A DNA stretch of 44,155 bases from a virus: IMG/VR virus record IMGVR_UViG_3300037147_000255, positions 1-44,155 of that record. The stretch is one strand, 5' to 3'. Below the pieces are notes generated by a model. The model saw nothing but the letters and a program-made list of their open reading frames with translations, did no database searches and was not told the DNA's origin. Positions within the stretch are counted from its first letter, which is position 1. Each line of letters begins with the position of its first letter. The position numbers were made by a program, and so were the translations under genes. Below are positions 32,179 to 39,730 of the stretch, piece by piece.

Positions 32179-32805
32179 ATGATAATTTTCTGCGCCATTT
32201 GCAAAAGACAAAAGCTCACCTACTCCAAAGGAGTTCGAACTTGTGCTCGCAAACGTTGCAAGTTTTTGTATCGAAGCAAGGAGGTATCAAGCAGAGGAGT
32301 TGAATGGAGAAAAAAGAAATCTGAAGCAGCGAAAAAAGCCGGGGTCGGCAAATGGATGAAAGGACGAACAAATCATCACAGTCAGCAAGCTCGCCAAATG
32401 TTTTCCAAGCGATGGCTCGGTTCTGGCAATCCCAGGTGGAAAGGAGGCGTTCCCCGAAGCGTAACGCATAAGAACTGGCTCGCCGCACATCCTGACCGAG
32501 TTCGACATTACAATCGCCTAGGCAAGGCCCGTAGGCGTCGTGCACCAGGAACGTACACGCTTGGCGAATGGCTTGCCTTAAAGCGCGCATATCTATTCAC
32601 GTGTCCTAATCCTATCTGCCTCAAAAGCGAGCCAGAAATAAAACTCACTCCAGATCACATTGTCCCTCTCAGTCGAGGTGGGGCCAATCGCATTTCAAAC
32701 ATTCAGCCTTTACGCCAACGCTGCAACACCAAGAAATGGGCGACCACCCAGAAATTCGACTCGACCGGAATCGTCGCCAAATTTAAATCCACTATCGCAG
32801 TATGA
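32179..32805 (+). CDS. HNH homing endonuclease 2
   Basis: The 208-residue basic protein starts one base after the preceding stop. It has an N-terminal zinc finger (C-A-I-C-K-R-Q, C-A-R-K-R-C) and an R-W-L-G-S-G-N-P-R-W-K-G-G motif of NUMOD type. The C-terminal HNH reads C-P-N-P-I-C, D-H-I-V-P-L-S-R-G-G-A-N, I-Q-P-L-R-Q-R-C-N-T-K-K. It interrupts the tail operon, yet its TGA overlaps the fibre ATG (32802), so it is now translationally coupled. That suggests long residence or an insertion that restored a junction. Confidence 0.85.
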   Translation: MIIFCAICKRQKLTYSKGVRTCARKRCKFLYRSKEVSSRGVEWRKKKSEAAKKAGVGKWMKGRTNHHSQQARQMFSKRWLGSGNPRWKGGVPRSVTHKNWLAAHPDRVRHYNRLGKARRRRAPGTYTLGEWLALKRAYLFTCPNPICLKSEPEIKLTPDHIVPLSRGGANRISNIQPLRQRCNTKKWATTQKFDSTGIVAKFKSTIAV

Positions 32806-34202
32806 AGAGCGTCAGACTTCCCAGTGGTTCCACTTATTTTGCGCATGAACACAACGCCCTTCGTTCTGATGCCGCCGCAGCCGCTTTTCTTCACGTACAC
32901 CAGCAGCTCGGAGCATTGGCGTTAGGAACTACACCCTCAAATAACCAAACAGTCACGCTCGATATAAACGGCACGAACGTTGCCTTCAATGCAGTCACGG
33001 GAAGTCCGACAAATCCCGGCGACGTGAAAGCACCAGGCACCGCGGCTGGGTTCGTAGCGAACCTTGAAGCGGCATTACAGAATCCAACCGTTTCCACATC
33101 AACCTTTATCGCGCTTTCCGCACCGAACGCCATCCTCGTGCAATATCTCGGCTGGGGACTTGCCACCGGCGGCACCACGATCACGTCATTCTCGCTTAAC
33201 ACTTCGACGTATGCACCACTCACATCCTTTTCCGTTTCTACCACGGTCACGAGCGGGACATGGACGGCGCAGACAATGCAGCTTTATATCGAACCTGGTA
33301 CCTATTACGTCGGCACCACGCGCGTCCTTTTTTTGGGCGGCAGCACTCCGACAATTACCGCGCCGTCATCCCACCCGCGCATCGACCTCGTAACCGCAGA
33401 TTCGACTGGCACCATCGCGCTTGTTACCGGAACCGAAAACGCTTCGCCGGTTACTCCGTCCTATCCCGCGAATAAGCTCGTCCTCGCCGAAATCTATAAC
33501 GTCGTGGGAGAAACGGCGCTTTACGACAACGACAACCAGCAGACAGGGCAGGGATATGTCTACAACGACGTACGTCCGGCTCTCGCGCCACCCTACATCA
33601 GCAGCGCCTCCCAGATCGCGAGTGGCATTGTCTTGCTAGATCCGGGGAGCGACGCGCAGGGCGATGTTTACTACTGGAATGGCTCAGCTCTTGCCCGTCT
33701 TCCGGCCGGAAGCGCCGGGCAGATTCTTTCGACTCAAGGGGCGAGCGCGAATCCGCAATGGATTTCGCCCTTCGGCACGAAGCTCGCGCAGACAAATACC
33801 CAAGCGACCGGGTCGCTTACGCAGAATGTCCATACTGTAGTTCAGACACTCAGCAGCATCCCCGCAGTGGGCGCAAATGCCTCTATCAGAATACGTGGCC
33901 ACTACAACGGCGGCACGAACGTGGTCATTGCCCGACTGACCATCGGCGGCGTAACTATTCAGATCGGGTCAACCAACGGTGCTTCCGACAACTACTTTGA
34001 CATCACGGTCGTGAACAGGAACTCGCAAACCACGAACGATATTTACGGGTTTAAGACCACAAGCGGAACCGTCGAATGGGCAGGCCAGGCAAGTTTCAAC
34101 GCGAACCTCTCCTCTGCCTGGACCCTCACGCTTGATCTCGACCCGACAGCCATCGGATCAACCTACACGGTCGACTTCCTTGATGTTTACCTCATCGGTT
34201 AA
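32802..34202 (+). CDS. Tail fibre protein (466 aa)
   Basis: The N-terminal region (F-A-H-E-H-N-A-L-R-S-D-A-A-A-A-A-F-L-H) is followed by beta-rich Thr/Ser domains with V-T-L-D-I-N-G-T-N-V-A-F-N-A-V. The module P-A-G-S-A-G-Q-I-L-S-T-Q-G-A-S-A-N-P-Q-W is a signature of many phage fibres. The final jelly-roll-like domain (S-I-R-I-R-G-H-Y-N-G-G-T-N-V-V-I-A) probably binds the receptor. It is the last tail gene before lysis. Confidence 0.8.
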   Translation: MKSVRLPSGSTYFAHEHNALRSDAAAAAFLHVHQQLGALALGTTPSNNQTVTLDINGTNVAFNAVTGSPTNPGDVKAPGTAAGFVANLEAALQNPTVSTSTFIALSAPNAILVQYLGWGLATGGTTITSFSLNTSTYAPLTSFSVSTTVTSGTWTAQTMQLYIEPGTYYVGTTRVLFLGGSTPTITAPSSHPRIDLVTADSTGTIALVTGTENASPVTPSYPANKLVLAEIYNVVGETALYDNDNQQTGQGYVYNDVRPALAPPYISSASQIASGIVLLDPGSDAQGDVYYWNGSALARLPAGSAGQILSTQGASANPQWISPFGTKLAQTNTQATGSLTQNVHTVVQTLSSIPAVGANASIRIRGHYNGGTNVVIARLTIGGVTIQIGSTNGASDNYFDITVVNRNSQTTNDIYGFKTTSGTVEWAGQASFNANLSSAWTLTLDLDPTAIGSTYTVDFLDVYLIG

Positions 34203-34211
34203 TCACAAACC

Positions 34212-34511
34212 ATGCCTATGGATGACGACGAAATCAAACTCCCCACACAGCCCGGCAGCCCAACCTCCGAACACGGCCAGATCATGTTTGCCATTGGCAA
34301 GATGTTCGGCCGGCTCGACGCTATTGACGCAAAGCAGGCTTATGCGAACGGAAGAACCGGAAAACTTGAAGACCGGCTGAGTTCCGTGGAGGATTGGAAG
34401 AACAAAACAGAAGGCAAGGACATCGGCATTTCGAAGCTCACGCTAGTCGTATTCAATGTCATTACCGCAATTGTGGCCGTCACCGCACTGATCCTGAAAT
34501 TCTACAAATGA
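34212..34511 (+). CDS. Single-TM lysis-associated protein, XhlA/holin-like (99 aa)
   Basis: An acidic N-terminus (M-D-D-D-E-I) precedes a short coiled coil (G-R-T-G-K-L-E-D-R-L-S-S-V-E-D-W-K-N) and one C-terminal transmembrane helix (about 75-96, L-V-V-F-N-V-I-T-A-I-V-A-V-T-A-L-I-L). This topology is shared by XhlA-type haemolysin or holin accessory proteins. It sits at the head of the lysis genes. A weak promoter-like pair (TAGACA at 34529 and CAAAAT at 34551) follows it. Confidence 0.6.
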   Translation: MPMDDDEIKLPTQPGSPTSEHGQIMFAIGKMFGRLDAIDAKQAYANGRTGKLEDRLSSVEDWKNKTEGKDIGISKLTLVVFNVITAIVAVTALILKFYK

Positions 34512-34562
34512 TGGTGCATAACTCCCCCTAGACAAAATCTGACGATATTACAAAATTTAAGC

Positions 34563-35429
34563 ATGCAAGACCCCACGAAATTAGGAGCAGTTGAGCGGCC
34601 GAAAGACAGTAGAGATATTCTCCTTGGCTCCGTTCAAGCGCCCGTTTCAATTCCTGCTTCATTTTTGCCGGATGTATCCTGGCTGGTAAGGAATTATCAG
34701 GGCGAAACCGCATTTTGCGGAGAGCACGCCGCTACCCATTTCCAAGCCATTTTGGAACATCTCAATACCCCAACAGTGGCGCAACGATACAGCCCACGCT
34801 ATGGCGCGATTAAGCTGAAAAGCCCTTCCTCGCCCGTCTACGACGGTTATGCCATTGACGCAGGAACGACGATGACCGCCATTTTCAAATGGCTCAAGCA
34901 AGTAGGCGCGGACGACTATGAGCCACTCGAAAATGACGTTACGCTTCCGCTTGCGACGTATTGCGACCCGACCGTAATCACTCCGGCGATGGACACTGAC
35001 GCTGCAAACCAAAAGATAACTACCTACGCCTTTGACGCCCTCACGTTTGCTGATTTGCAACAAGCCATTTACCAGAACAAGGCGGTAATTTTGCTCATCA
35101 AGTGTGATGATGGGTTCTGGGGAACATCGACACCGACCTTTACACAGGCGCTCTACGGACATTTCATTGTTGCCTACGGGTACGACGAAACCGGAATATG
35201 GATCATCGATTCGGCGGAACCGAACAACGAATTTGCGCTGAAGCATATCGCAACGGAATATATCAATCCATCATTCTTCTTCGAATCCGGAACTGCCGTC
35301 GATGTGCCGACGAGCGTCCAGCAGGTCATCCAAAACTCCGCGATCATCCCGACACAGAAAACCGCGCTCATCTCGCAGATCATCGCGGATATTTCCGAAG
35401 CAGTTTCCCTTATCCAGAAAGAAATCTAA
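34563..35429 (+). CDS. Papain-fold (C1-like) cysteine peptidase, candidate endolysin
   Basis: The 288-residue protein has the papain order of active-site residues: Gln46 and Cys52 in Q-G-E-T-A-F-C-G-E-H-A, His200 in Y-G-H-F-I-V-A-Y-G-Y, and Asp216 in I-W-I-I-D-S-A-E-P where papain has Asn. An N-terminal P-K-D-S-R-D propeptide-like segment and a short C-terminal helix flank the core. It lies between two small membrane proteins that look like holins, so peptidoglycan-peptide cleavage is the likely role. No signal peptide is visible, so release would need the holin. Confidence 0.75.
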   Translation: MQDPTKLGAVERPKDSRDILLGSVQAPVSIPASFLPDVSWLVRNYQGETAFCGEHAATHFQAILEHLNTPTVAQRYSPRYGAIKLKSPSSPVYDGYAIDAGTTMTAIFKWLKQVGADDYEPLENDVTLPLATYCDPTVITPAMDTDAANQKITTYAFDALTFADLQQAIYQNKAVILLIKCDDGFWGTSTPTFTQALYGHFIVAYGYDETGIWIIDSAEPNNEFALKHIATEYINPSFFFESGTAVDVPTSVQQVIQNSAIIPTQKTALISQIIADISEAVSLIQKEI

Positions 35430-35453
35430 AGGTCGCACCACTCAACCATCATC

Positions 35454-35750
35454 ATGTTTAAAAACTCAGGCGCATTCTGGAATTGGCTCGTCACATCAAG
35501 CCAAGATCCCACGCAGGTAGCGCTGACCGTTAAAGGATGGGTATCGGCAATCGTGCCGGTTGCGCTCATCGCAATCCATAATCCGAACCTCTCGTCCCTT
35601 CCGAACCAGGTCTATTCCGTCGTTGTCGCGTTCTTCGGCGTGGTCACCGCTGCCGTGACTCTCTATGGCCTCGCAAAGAAGATTTTCATCCCGTCCCCGG
35701 CTTTCACCGCCGCGGTCGCATCAGCTTCCGCCCCCAAATCCCAGCAATAA
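35454..35750 (+). CDS. Holin-like two-TM protein (98 aa)
   Basis: There are two hydrophobic helices (about 28-44, W-V-S-A-I-V-P-V-A-L-I-A-I, and about 55-76, V-Y-S-V-V-V-A-F-F-G-V-V-T-A-A-V-T-L-Y-G-L-A) and a short Ala/Ser/Pro tail. The size, topology and position right after the peptidase fit a holin. Its stop abuts the next ATG. Confidence 0.7.
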   Translation: MFKNSGAFWNWLVTSSQDPTQVALTVKGWVSAIVPVALIAIHNPNLSSLPNQVYSVVVAFFGVVTAAVTLYGLAKKIFIPSPAFTAAVASASAPKSQQ

Positions 35751-36545
35751 ATGAAACCAGCGAAATGGATCATCCTGCCCGACCTGCAGCTCCCTTTTGA
35801 AGACCACCGAACGCTTGCCGCAGTCGAAGAATTCATGAAAGACACGCAAGCATCGGATGAACCGTTCACGGGATGGCTTCAGCTTGGCGATCTGCTCGAC
35901 TTCGACGAATTGTCGAGATACCACGCAGGCGAAGAAGGTTCGGTAGCGACCGAGCTTCACGATTCGTACGAGGCAGGGAACCGTTTCCTCGACCGGCATC
36001 AGAAAATAATGAAAGCGGGCTATAAAGATGCCCGCTTTGTGCTTTTAGAAGGTAACCATGATTTTCGCGCCTATGATTGCGCCCGAAAGGACGATTACAA
36101 AAAGTTTCGTGGTTATCTCAATTACGAAAAGATGCTCAAGCTGAAAGAGCGAGGCATCAAGTGGGTTCGATCATGGAAGGATGGTGATGACTTCACCCTC
36201 GGCAAGGCCCACTTCACCCACGGTCTCTACACGAACCAATATCACGCGAAAAAGATGGTCACGAGCTGGACCGACCCAATCTATTACGGCCATACCCACG
36301 ATGTGATGGAAATGCCCCTTGTCCGGCGCGGAAAAGACAAAACCAGCGTGGGGAAAAGTCTCGGTTGCCTTTGCGATTATTCCCAAGCATATTTAAAGGG
36401 TCGCCCCACGAACTGGCAACAGGCCTTCGCCATCTTCTATGTTTTCCCGGACGGGCTTTATACCGAGCACACCATCCGAATTTTCAAACACCGCTTCCAC
36501 GCTTACGGGAAAACATACGACGGTTCAAAAATCCTCAAATACTAA
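35751..36545 (+). CDS. Calcineurin-like metallophosphoesterase
   Basis: The 264-residue protein shows the metal-site series D11-x-Q13 (usually D-x-H), G46-D47-x2-D50, G101-N-H-D104, T-H157-G and G180-H-T-H183. These bind two metal ions in the phosphoesterase family (DNA or RNA nucleases, Ap4A hydrolases, protein phosphatases). Replacement of the first-motif His by Gln is seen in some phage members (from memory). The substrate is unknown. Placement after the holin is unusual and suggests a late role such as nucleic-acid or nucleotide breakdown. Confidence 0.85.
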   Translation: MKPAKWIILPDLQLPFEDHRTLAAVEEFMKDTQASDEPFTGWLQLGDLLDFDELSRYHAGEEGSVATELHDSYEAGNRFLDRHQKIMKAGYKDARFVLLEGNHDFRAYDCARKDDYKKFRGYLNYEKMLKLKERGIKWVRSWKDGDDFTLGKAHFTHGLYTNQYHAKKMVTSWTDPIYYGHTHDVMEMPLVRRGKDKTSVGKSLGCLCDYSQAYLKGRPTNWQQAFAIFYVFPDGLYTEHTIRIFKHRFHAYGKTYDGSKILKY

Positions 36546-36553
36546 ATTCAATC

Positions 36554-36796
36554 ATGCTCTCCGAACGCGACCAACAATTCCTCGACAAACTCATGGTGAT
36601 GCACACGAAACATCTCCACGACAAGTTTATTTCGGGTTCCGAAAGTCATCCCGATCAATCGTTCCAGGATATGACCCTCGAAGAATTACTCACCGAGCTC
36701 TACCACGAAGGCATCGACATAATGCATTACGCCGGGGCCGCACTTCTCAAACTCCAAGAACCCGTGATCGAAGACCCGACCCCTTCCCACGATTGA
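36554..36796 (+). CDS. Small helical hypothetical protein (80 aa)
   Basis: ATG 36554 is chosen from a longer open frame. The protein is helical: L-S-E-R-D-Q-Q-F-L-D-K-L, M-T-L-E-E-L-L-T-E-L-Y-H-E-G-I-D-I-M-H-Y. The last helix resembles short phage proteins of unknown function. It ends just before a strong hairpin. Confidence 0.55.
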   Translation: MLSERDQQFLDKLMVMHTKHLHDKFISGSESHPDQSFQDMTLEELLTELYHEGIDIMHYAGAALLKLQEPVIEDPTPSHD

Positions 36797-36805
36797 ACGT
36801 CCGCC

Positions 36806-36834
36806 TCTGGGAGTGCTTTCGACCCACTCCCAGA
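36806..36834 (+). terminator. 10-bp perfect hairpin without T-run
   Basis: TCTGGGAGTG (36806-36815) pairs perfectly with CACTCCCAGA (36825-36834) around a nine-base loop, 10 bases after the preceding stop. It is followed by ACGGG rather than T residues, so it may protect the 3-prime end of the lysis transcript or act as an attenuator rather than a standard intrinsic terminator. Confidence 0.45.
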
Positions 36835-36937
36835 AACGGGCGCCTAATCCGACCCTTACGCCGAAGCCCAACCAGGCAACGGTAAGAGCTCGGACTTCGC
36901 GCCCCCCAGCACATTCCCAATTCAATAAGGAGGTTTT

Positions 36938-37210
36938 ATGCCGCTCTTCCCGCTCGGCCAGACCGTAGCTACGCCCGGCGCACTCGAAGCTTTCGAACAC
37001 AATTTCCAGGGACCGTCAGAATTCCTCAACCGCCACCAATCCGGCGACTGGGGCGAAGTTCCGCCGGACGACAAAAACGAAAACGAACTTTCCCTCAAAC
37101 AAGGCTTCCGGCTCCTTTCTGCCTACCACCTCAGGAACGGCACGAAAATTTGGATCATCACCGAAGCCGACCGCAGCTCAACCTGCATTTTGCTTCCCGA
37201 AGAATATTGA
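36938..37210 (+). CDS. Conserved small protein, plasmid-related type (90 aa)
   Basis: Strong SD AAGGAGG lies four bases before ATG. The protein reads G-Q-T-V-A-T-P-G-A-L-E-A-F, L-N-R-H-Q-S-G-D-W-G-E-V, L-L-S-A-Y and I-W-I-I-T-E-A-D-R-S-S-T, ending I-L-L-P-E-E-Y. I know this pattern from short proteins found widely on plasmids and phages, sometimes labelled plasmid-related protein. No activity is established to my knowledge. Confidence 0.75.
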   Translation: MPLFPLGQTVATPGALEAFEHNFQGPSEFLNRHQSGDWGEVPPDDKNENELSLKQGFRLLSAYHLRNGTKIWIITEADRSSTCILLPEEY

Positions 37211-37248
37211 AAGGAAGGACGCACGTTCTACGACAAAGGAGGTGTCAA

Positions 37249-37416
37249 ATGAAAACCTGCGCCTACTGCGGAAGACCGATAACGAATGGTGTGGTAATCA
37301 CCCTCGCAAAGAAGGCGTACCACGCCACCGAAAACGACCGTGGCGAAACTTCCGAACGCGCATGTTGGGAATTGTCCGGCTACGGCGCACTCACGTTGAT
37401 ATCGGGTGACCCATGA
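37249..37416 (+). CDS. Small CxxC protein (55 aa)
   Basis: AAAGGAGG lies six bases before ATG 37249, which fixes the start within a longer open frame. Residues 4-8 read C-A-Y-C-G, with H and C later (Y-H-A-T, A-C-W), giving a possible zinc site. The stop overlaps the next ATG. Function unknown. Confidence 0.6.
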   Translation: MKTCAYCGRPITNGVVITLAKKAYHATENDRGETSERACWELSGYGALTLISGDP

Positions 37417-37652
37417 AGATATTACTGTCTAAGCTGGAACCCTCGTTTGTTGTTCCGTGTTCCGGGATTCGCTGTGAAGCCGACCCGCTTATTATTCCAA
37501 TCTCGGAACTGAAAGAAGCCTTGCACCATAACAAGTGCAAAACGCTTCAAGAACTATGCGAACGATACTGCTGTGATTCTTGCATGGCATCGTTCGTCAT
37601 CATGATCGAAGCACCCCTTTTGCTTTTCCCGCCCGTAGCCCCACCTAGCTAA
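37413..37652 (+). CDS. Small cysteine-containing protein (79 aa)
   Basis: ATG 37413 overlaps the preceding TGA. Six cysteines occur (P-C-S, R-C-E, K-C-K, L-C-E, Y-C-C-D-S-C), most in C-x2-5-C spacing that could bind metal, and the C-terminus is hydrophobic and proline-rich. It is the last gene before the terminator. Confidence 0.55.
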   Translation: MKILLSKLEPSFVVPCSGIRCEADPLIIPISELKEALHHNKCKTLQELCERYCCDSCMASFVIMIEAPLLLFPPVAPPS

Positions 37653-37664
37653 CCACCCGTGGCA

Positions 37665-37696
37665 GCCGAGTCCACCCCAATACTCGGCATTTTTTT
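37665..37696 (+). terminator. Rho-independent terminator of the late plus-strand operon
   Basis: GCCGAGT (37665-37671) pairs with ACTCGGC (37682-37688), followed by A and seven T residues (37690-37696). It ends plus-strand transcription just before the convergent lipoprotein gene, whose stop codon lies at 37695-37697. Confidence 0.88.
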
Positions 37697-39353
37697 ATTT
37701 ATTAGGGAGAAAGTCGCACCCACTCTGCTCGCAGATGGCAACGGTAGTGCCATCCGGAGAGATCGCGAGTCCCACCCCAAGCTTTGGAGAAGTAGTCGTC
37801 AGGGAAGTTGCCACGCCGGTTGAAGGGTCAACCTTTGTGAGATGGGTGAGGATGCCATCATCGCTCGCCACTACAGCCACTCCGTGCGTTTGATCGGCGG
37901 CAAGCCTGAACGAAGATTGAGGAAGCGCTGTTGCGGCCCCTATCTCCGTCATAGTCGTCCCATCAATCCTCGCGAGCGCGAAGTTGATGGTATTGTTGGC
38001 ATTCAGGTGCGGTCCCATGACCACCACGGTGCCGACGTTTGGTGAGTTCATGTCGAAAGCTCCTACGTACCAGCCTCCGACAAAGGGGAATGCCGCCTGC
38101 AGTTGCGCTGCGGGCGTGAACTCATTCAGCTTGAGCGGTGTTCCGGGGACAGCTTGGAGCGTGCCGCCGGCAGGAATGCTCACGGTCGTGGGGTAGACGG
38201 TTGTCGCCTCACGGTCGTAAACGTACACCTCGTCGGTACCCACGCCATTCGACATGGTAAGTGACCACGATCCGGTGCCGCCCGCGATCTGGATCTGTAT
38301 GGGAGAGGTACCATTGACCTTCGAAATGTCGAAGATAAATGAACCAGTTCCAGGCTGAGTGAAACTCGCAACGCCATCTCTTGCCGCGCACCCTTGTGCG
38401 CGGGTGCTAGTTGGAACGGCACCCACATATGTCCCGTCCTGTTTGAAAACCGCAACCGCAATGGGGTTGTAGCTAACAAGCACAACGAATCCGGTTTTGT
38501 TGTCAATCGCGGCACAACTCTGGCCACCTGGCCAAGGCGTTCCGCCAGTAAATTCTCCCACAAAGGTCCCCGCCTCAACTCCGTTTGAAAACTCATACAT
38601 GGCGTACGGGTTCCCTTGCTGAAGCTGAATAAGGTAATTTGTTCCCAGCTCGTATTGCGCCGTGTTCTGGTCACCTCCGAAGGAGAACAGAAATGGATTG
38701 CCACAAACACTCTTGTCAGTCGTGCAGCTTTGGTAACTGATCCTCCGTGGCGCGAAGTGAGGAGTGTCGAAAGCTTGTCCAATCTCCACTTGCGTCGTGG
38801 CCGTCTGGTTGCCAATAGCGAGATCGGGATAGCCGGACGTTACCAGCGTAGTATTCGCAGGAAACGAACCGGCAATCTGAACATCAAGTAGCCCCATCTG
38901 ATATTCGTTGTCCCCGTGAAACATCGTCCCAGGCGCTGTCCCCTTAACTACCACCGAGGTGATCGTTGGAGTTGACGATTGAGCCGCCGTTATGGCGACC
39001 GTCGCCGAAGCGGATTTGGTTGCGTCCGCACTCGAGGTCGCAGTAACCGTCACCGTTGCCGGATTCGGCATCGCCGCAGGAGGAGTGTAGGCACAATTTG
39101 TCGAAGACGTTGCAACCGTCCCGACGGTTGCATTACCATTCACAACCCCATTAACGGAGCACGCGAACGTGGTGTTCGCAGTACCCGTCACGGTAACCGT
39201 GAAGCTTTGGGAAGATCCCCCAACTTCTACGCTTGCGGTGGTGGGTGAGATCGTGATCGTAACGACGGGAGGCGGAGTGTTTCCGCCGCTCGACCCGCTA
39301 CCACCGCCGCAACCGACGAGGATTGCAACCAAAGGAATCCATACAAGTCGCAT
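37695..39353 (-). CDS. Large surface lipoprotein with Ig-like stalk (552 aa), lysogenic cargo candidate
   Basis: ATG 39353 is chosen for GGAGGT four bases upstream and because it gives an 18-residue lipoprotein leader with lipobox L-V-G-C at Cys15, followed by a Gly/Ser linker. Residues 30-125 form a bacterial Ig-like domain (V-T-I-T-I-S-P-T-T-A-S-V-E-V-G-G, F-A-C-S-V-N-G-V-V-N-G-N). The remaining 420 residues contain strand-turn repeats with V-V-A-S-D-D-G and A-I-S-P-D-G-T-T-V-A-I, possibly a beta-propeller. It is exposed on the cell surface if expressed. The style is strongly acidobacterial. It could alter surface receptors of the lysogen or be host-derived cargo; no phage function is known. 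Confidence 0.7.
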   Translation of the reverse strand: MRLVWIPLVAILVGCGGGSGSSGGNTPPPVVTITISPTTASVEVGGSSQSFTVTVTGTANTTFACSVNGVVNGNATVGTVATSSTNCAYTPPAAMPNPATVTVTATSSADATKSASATVAITAAQSSTPTITSVVVKGTAPGTMFHGDNEYQMGLLDVQIAGSFPANTTLVTSGYPDLAIGNQTATTQVEIGQAFDTPHFAPRRISYQSCTTDKSVCGNPFLFSFGGDQNTAQYELGTNYLIQLQQGNPYAMYEFSNGVEAGTFVGEFTGGTPWPGGQSCAAIDNKTGFVVLVSYNPIAVAVFKQDGTYVGAVPTSTRAQGCAARDGVASFTQPGTGSFIFDISKVNGTSPIQIQIAGGTGSWSLTMSNGVGTDEVYVYDREATTVYPTTVSIPAGGTLQAVPGTPLKLNEFTPAAQLQAAFPFVGGWYVGAFDMNSPNVGTVVVMGPHLNANNTINFALARIDGTTMTEIGAATALPQSSFRLAADQTHGVAVVASDDGILTHLTKVDPSTGVATSLTTTSPKLGVGLAISPDGTTVAICEQSGCDFLPNK

Positions 39354-39444
39354 ATGCACCTCCATATTCCAGGGGCCGTTCGGACAATTCATAGGTTCCC
39401 TGGGGGGAAGGGCGAACCGCGCCGCAACATCTTAACAGAGAAGA

Positions 39445-39458
39445 CCACTATACAGTGG
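39445..39458. promoter_or_regulatory. Operator-like palindrome CCACTATACAGTGG
   Basis: Five-base arms CCACT/AGTGG flank ATAC, 51 bases before the Xre gene start and about 90 bases from the start of the divergent lipoprotein gene. An overlapping CAGT-GGA-ACTG follows. The position between divergent genes fits autoregulation by the Xre protein. Confidence 0.45.
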
Positions 39459-39508
39459 AACTGTTTAATGTGTAGACGGGGAATAAACTCCTCCCCATCA
39501 TTCAGGAT

Positions 39509-39730
39509 GTGGGAACTTTAGACCCTCAGAAGATTTTTGGCAAGAGATTGAAGGAGTTGCGCACCGCTCGCGGTGTTTCCCAGGAAAAATTGGCTGAGAT
39601 GGCCGGCGTTCACCGGAATTTCGTGGGGCTTGCCGAGCGCGGCGAGCAAAACATTTCACTCCTCAACCTTACGAAACTCGCCCACGCCCTCAAAATCCGC
39701 CCCGCAGAGCTTATTAAAGACATCCCTTGA
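39509..39730 (+). CDS. Xre-family HTH transcriptional regulator (73 aa)
   Basis: The GTG-started protein is a complete lambda-repressor-type HTH: F-G-K-R-L-K-E-L-R, V-S-Q-E-K-L-A-E-M-A-G-V-H-R-N-F-V-G-L-A-E-R-G and L-N-L-T-K-L-A-H-A-L-K-I-R-P-A-E-L. It has no C-terminal peptidase or dimerisation domain. ATG 39507 runs into a stop, so GTG 39509 is used. It may be the lysogeny repressor or a local controller of the flanking lipoprotein. An intrinsic terminator follows at 39853. Confidence 0.8.
   Translation: MGTLDPQKIFGKRLKELRTARGVSQEKLAEMAGVHRNFVGLAERGEQNISLLNLTKLAHALKIRPAELIKDIP

Noticed and set aside
34529-34556. Promoter before the papain-fold peptidase (TAGACA-N16-CAAAAT)
   Set aside because: The -10 box is poor and the gap is A+T-rich, so a chance match is likely; not listed as a feature.
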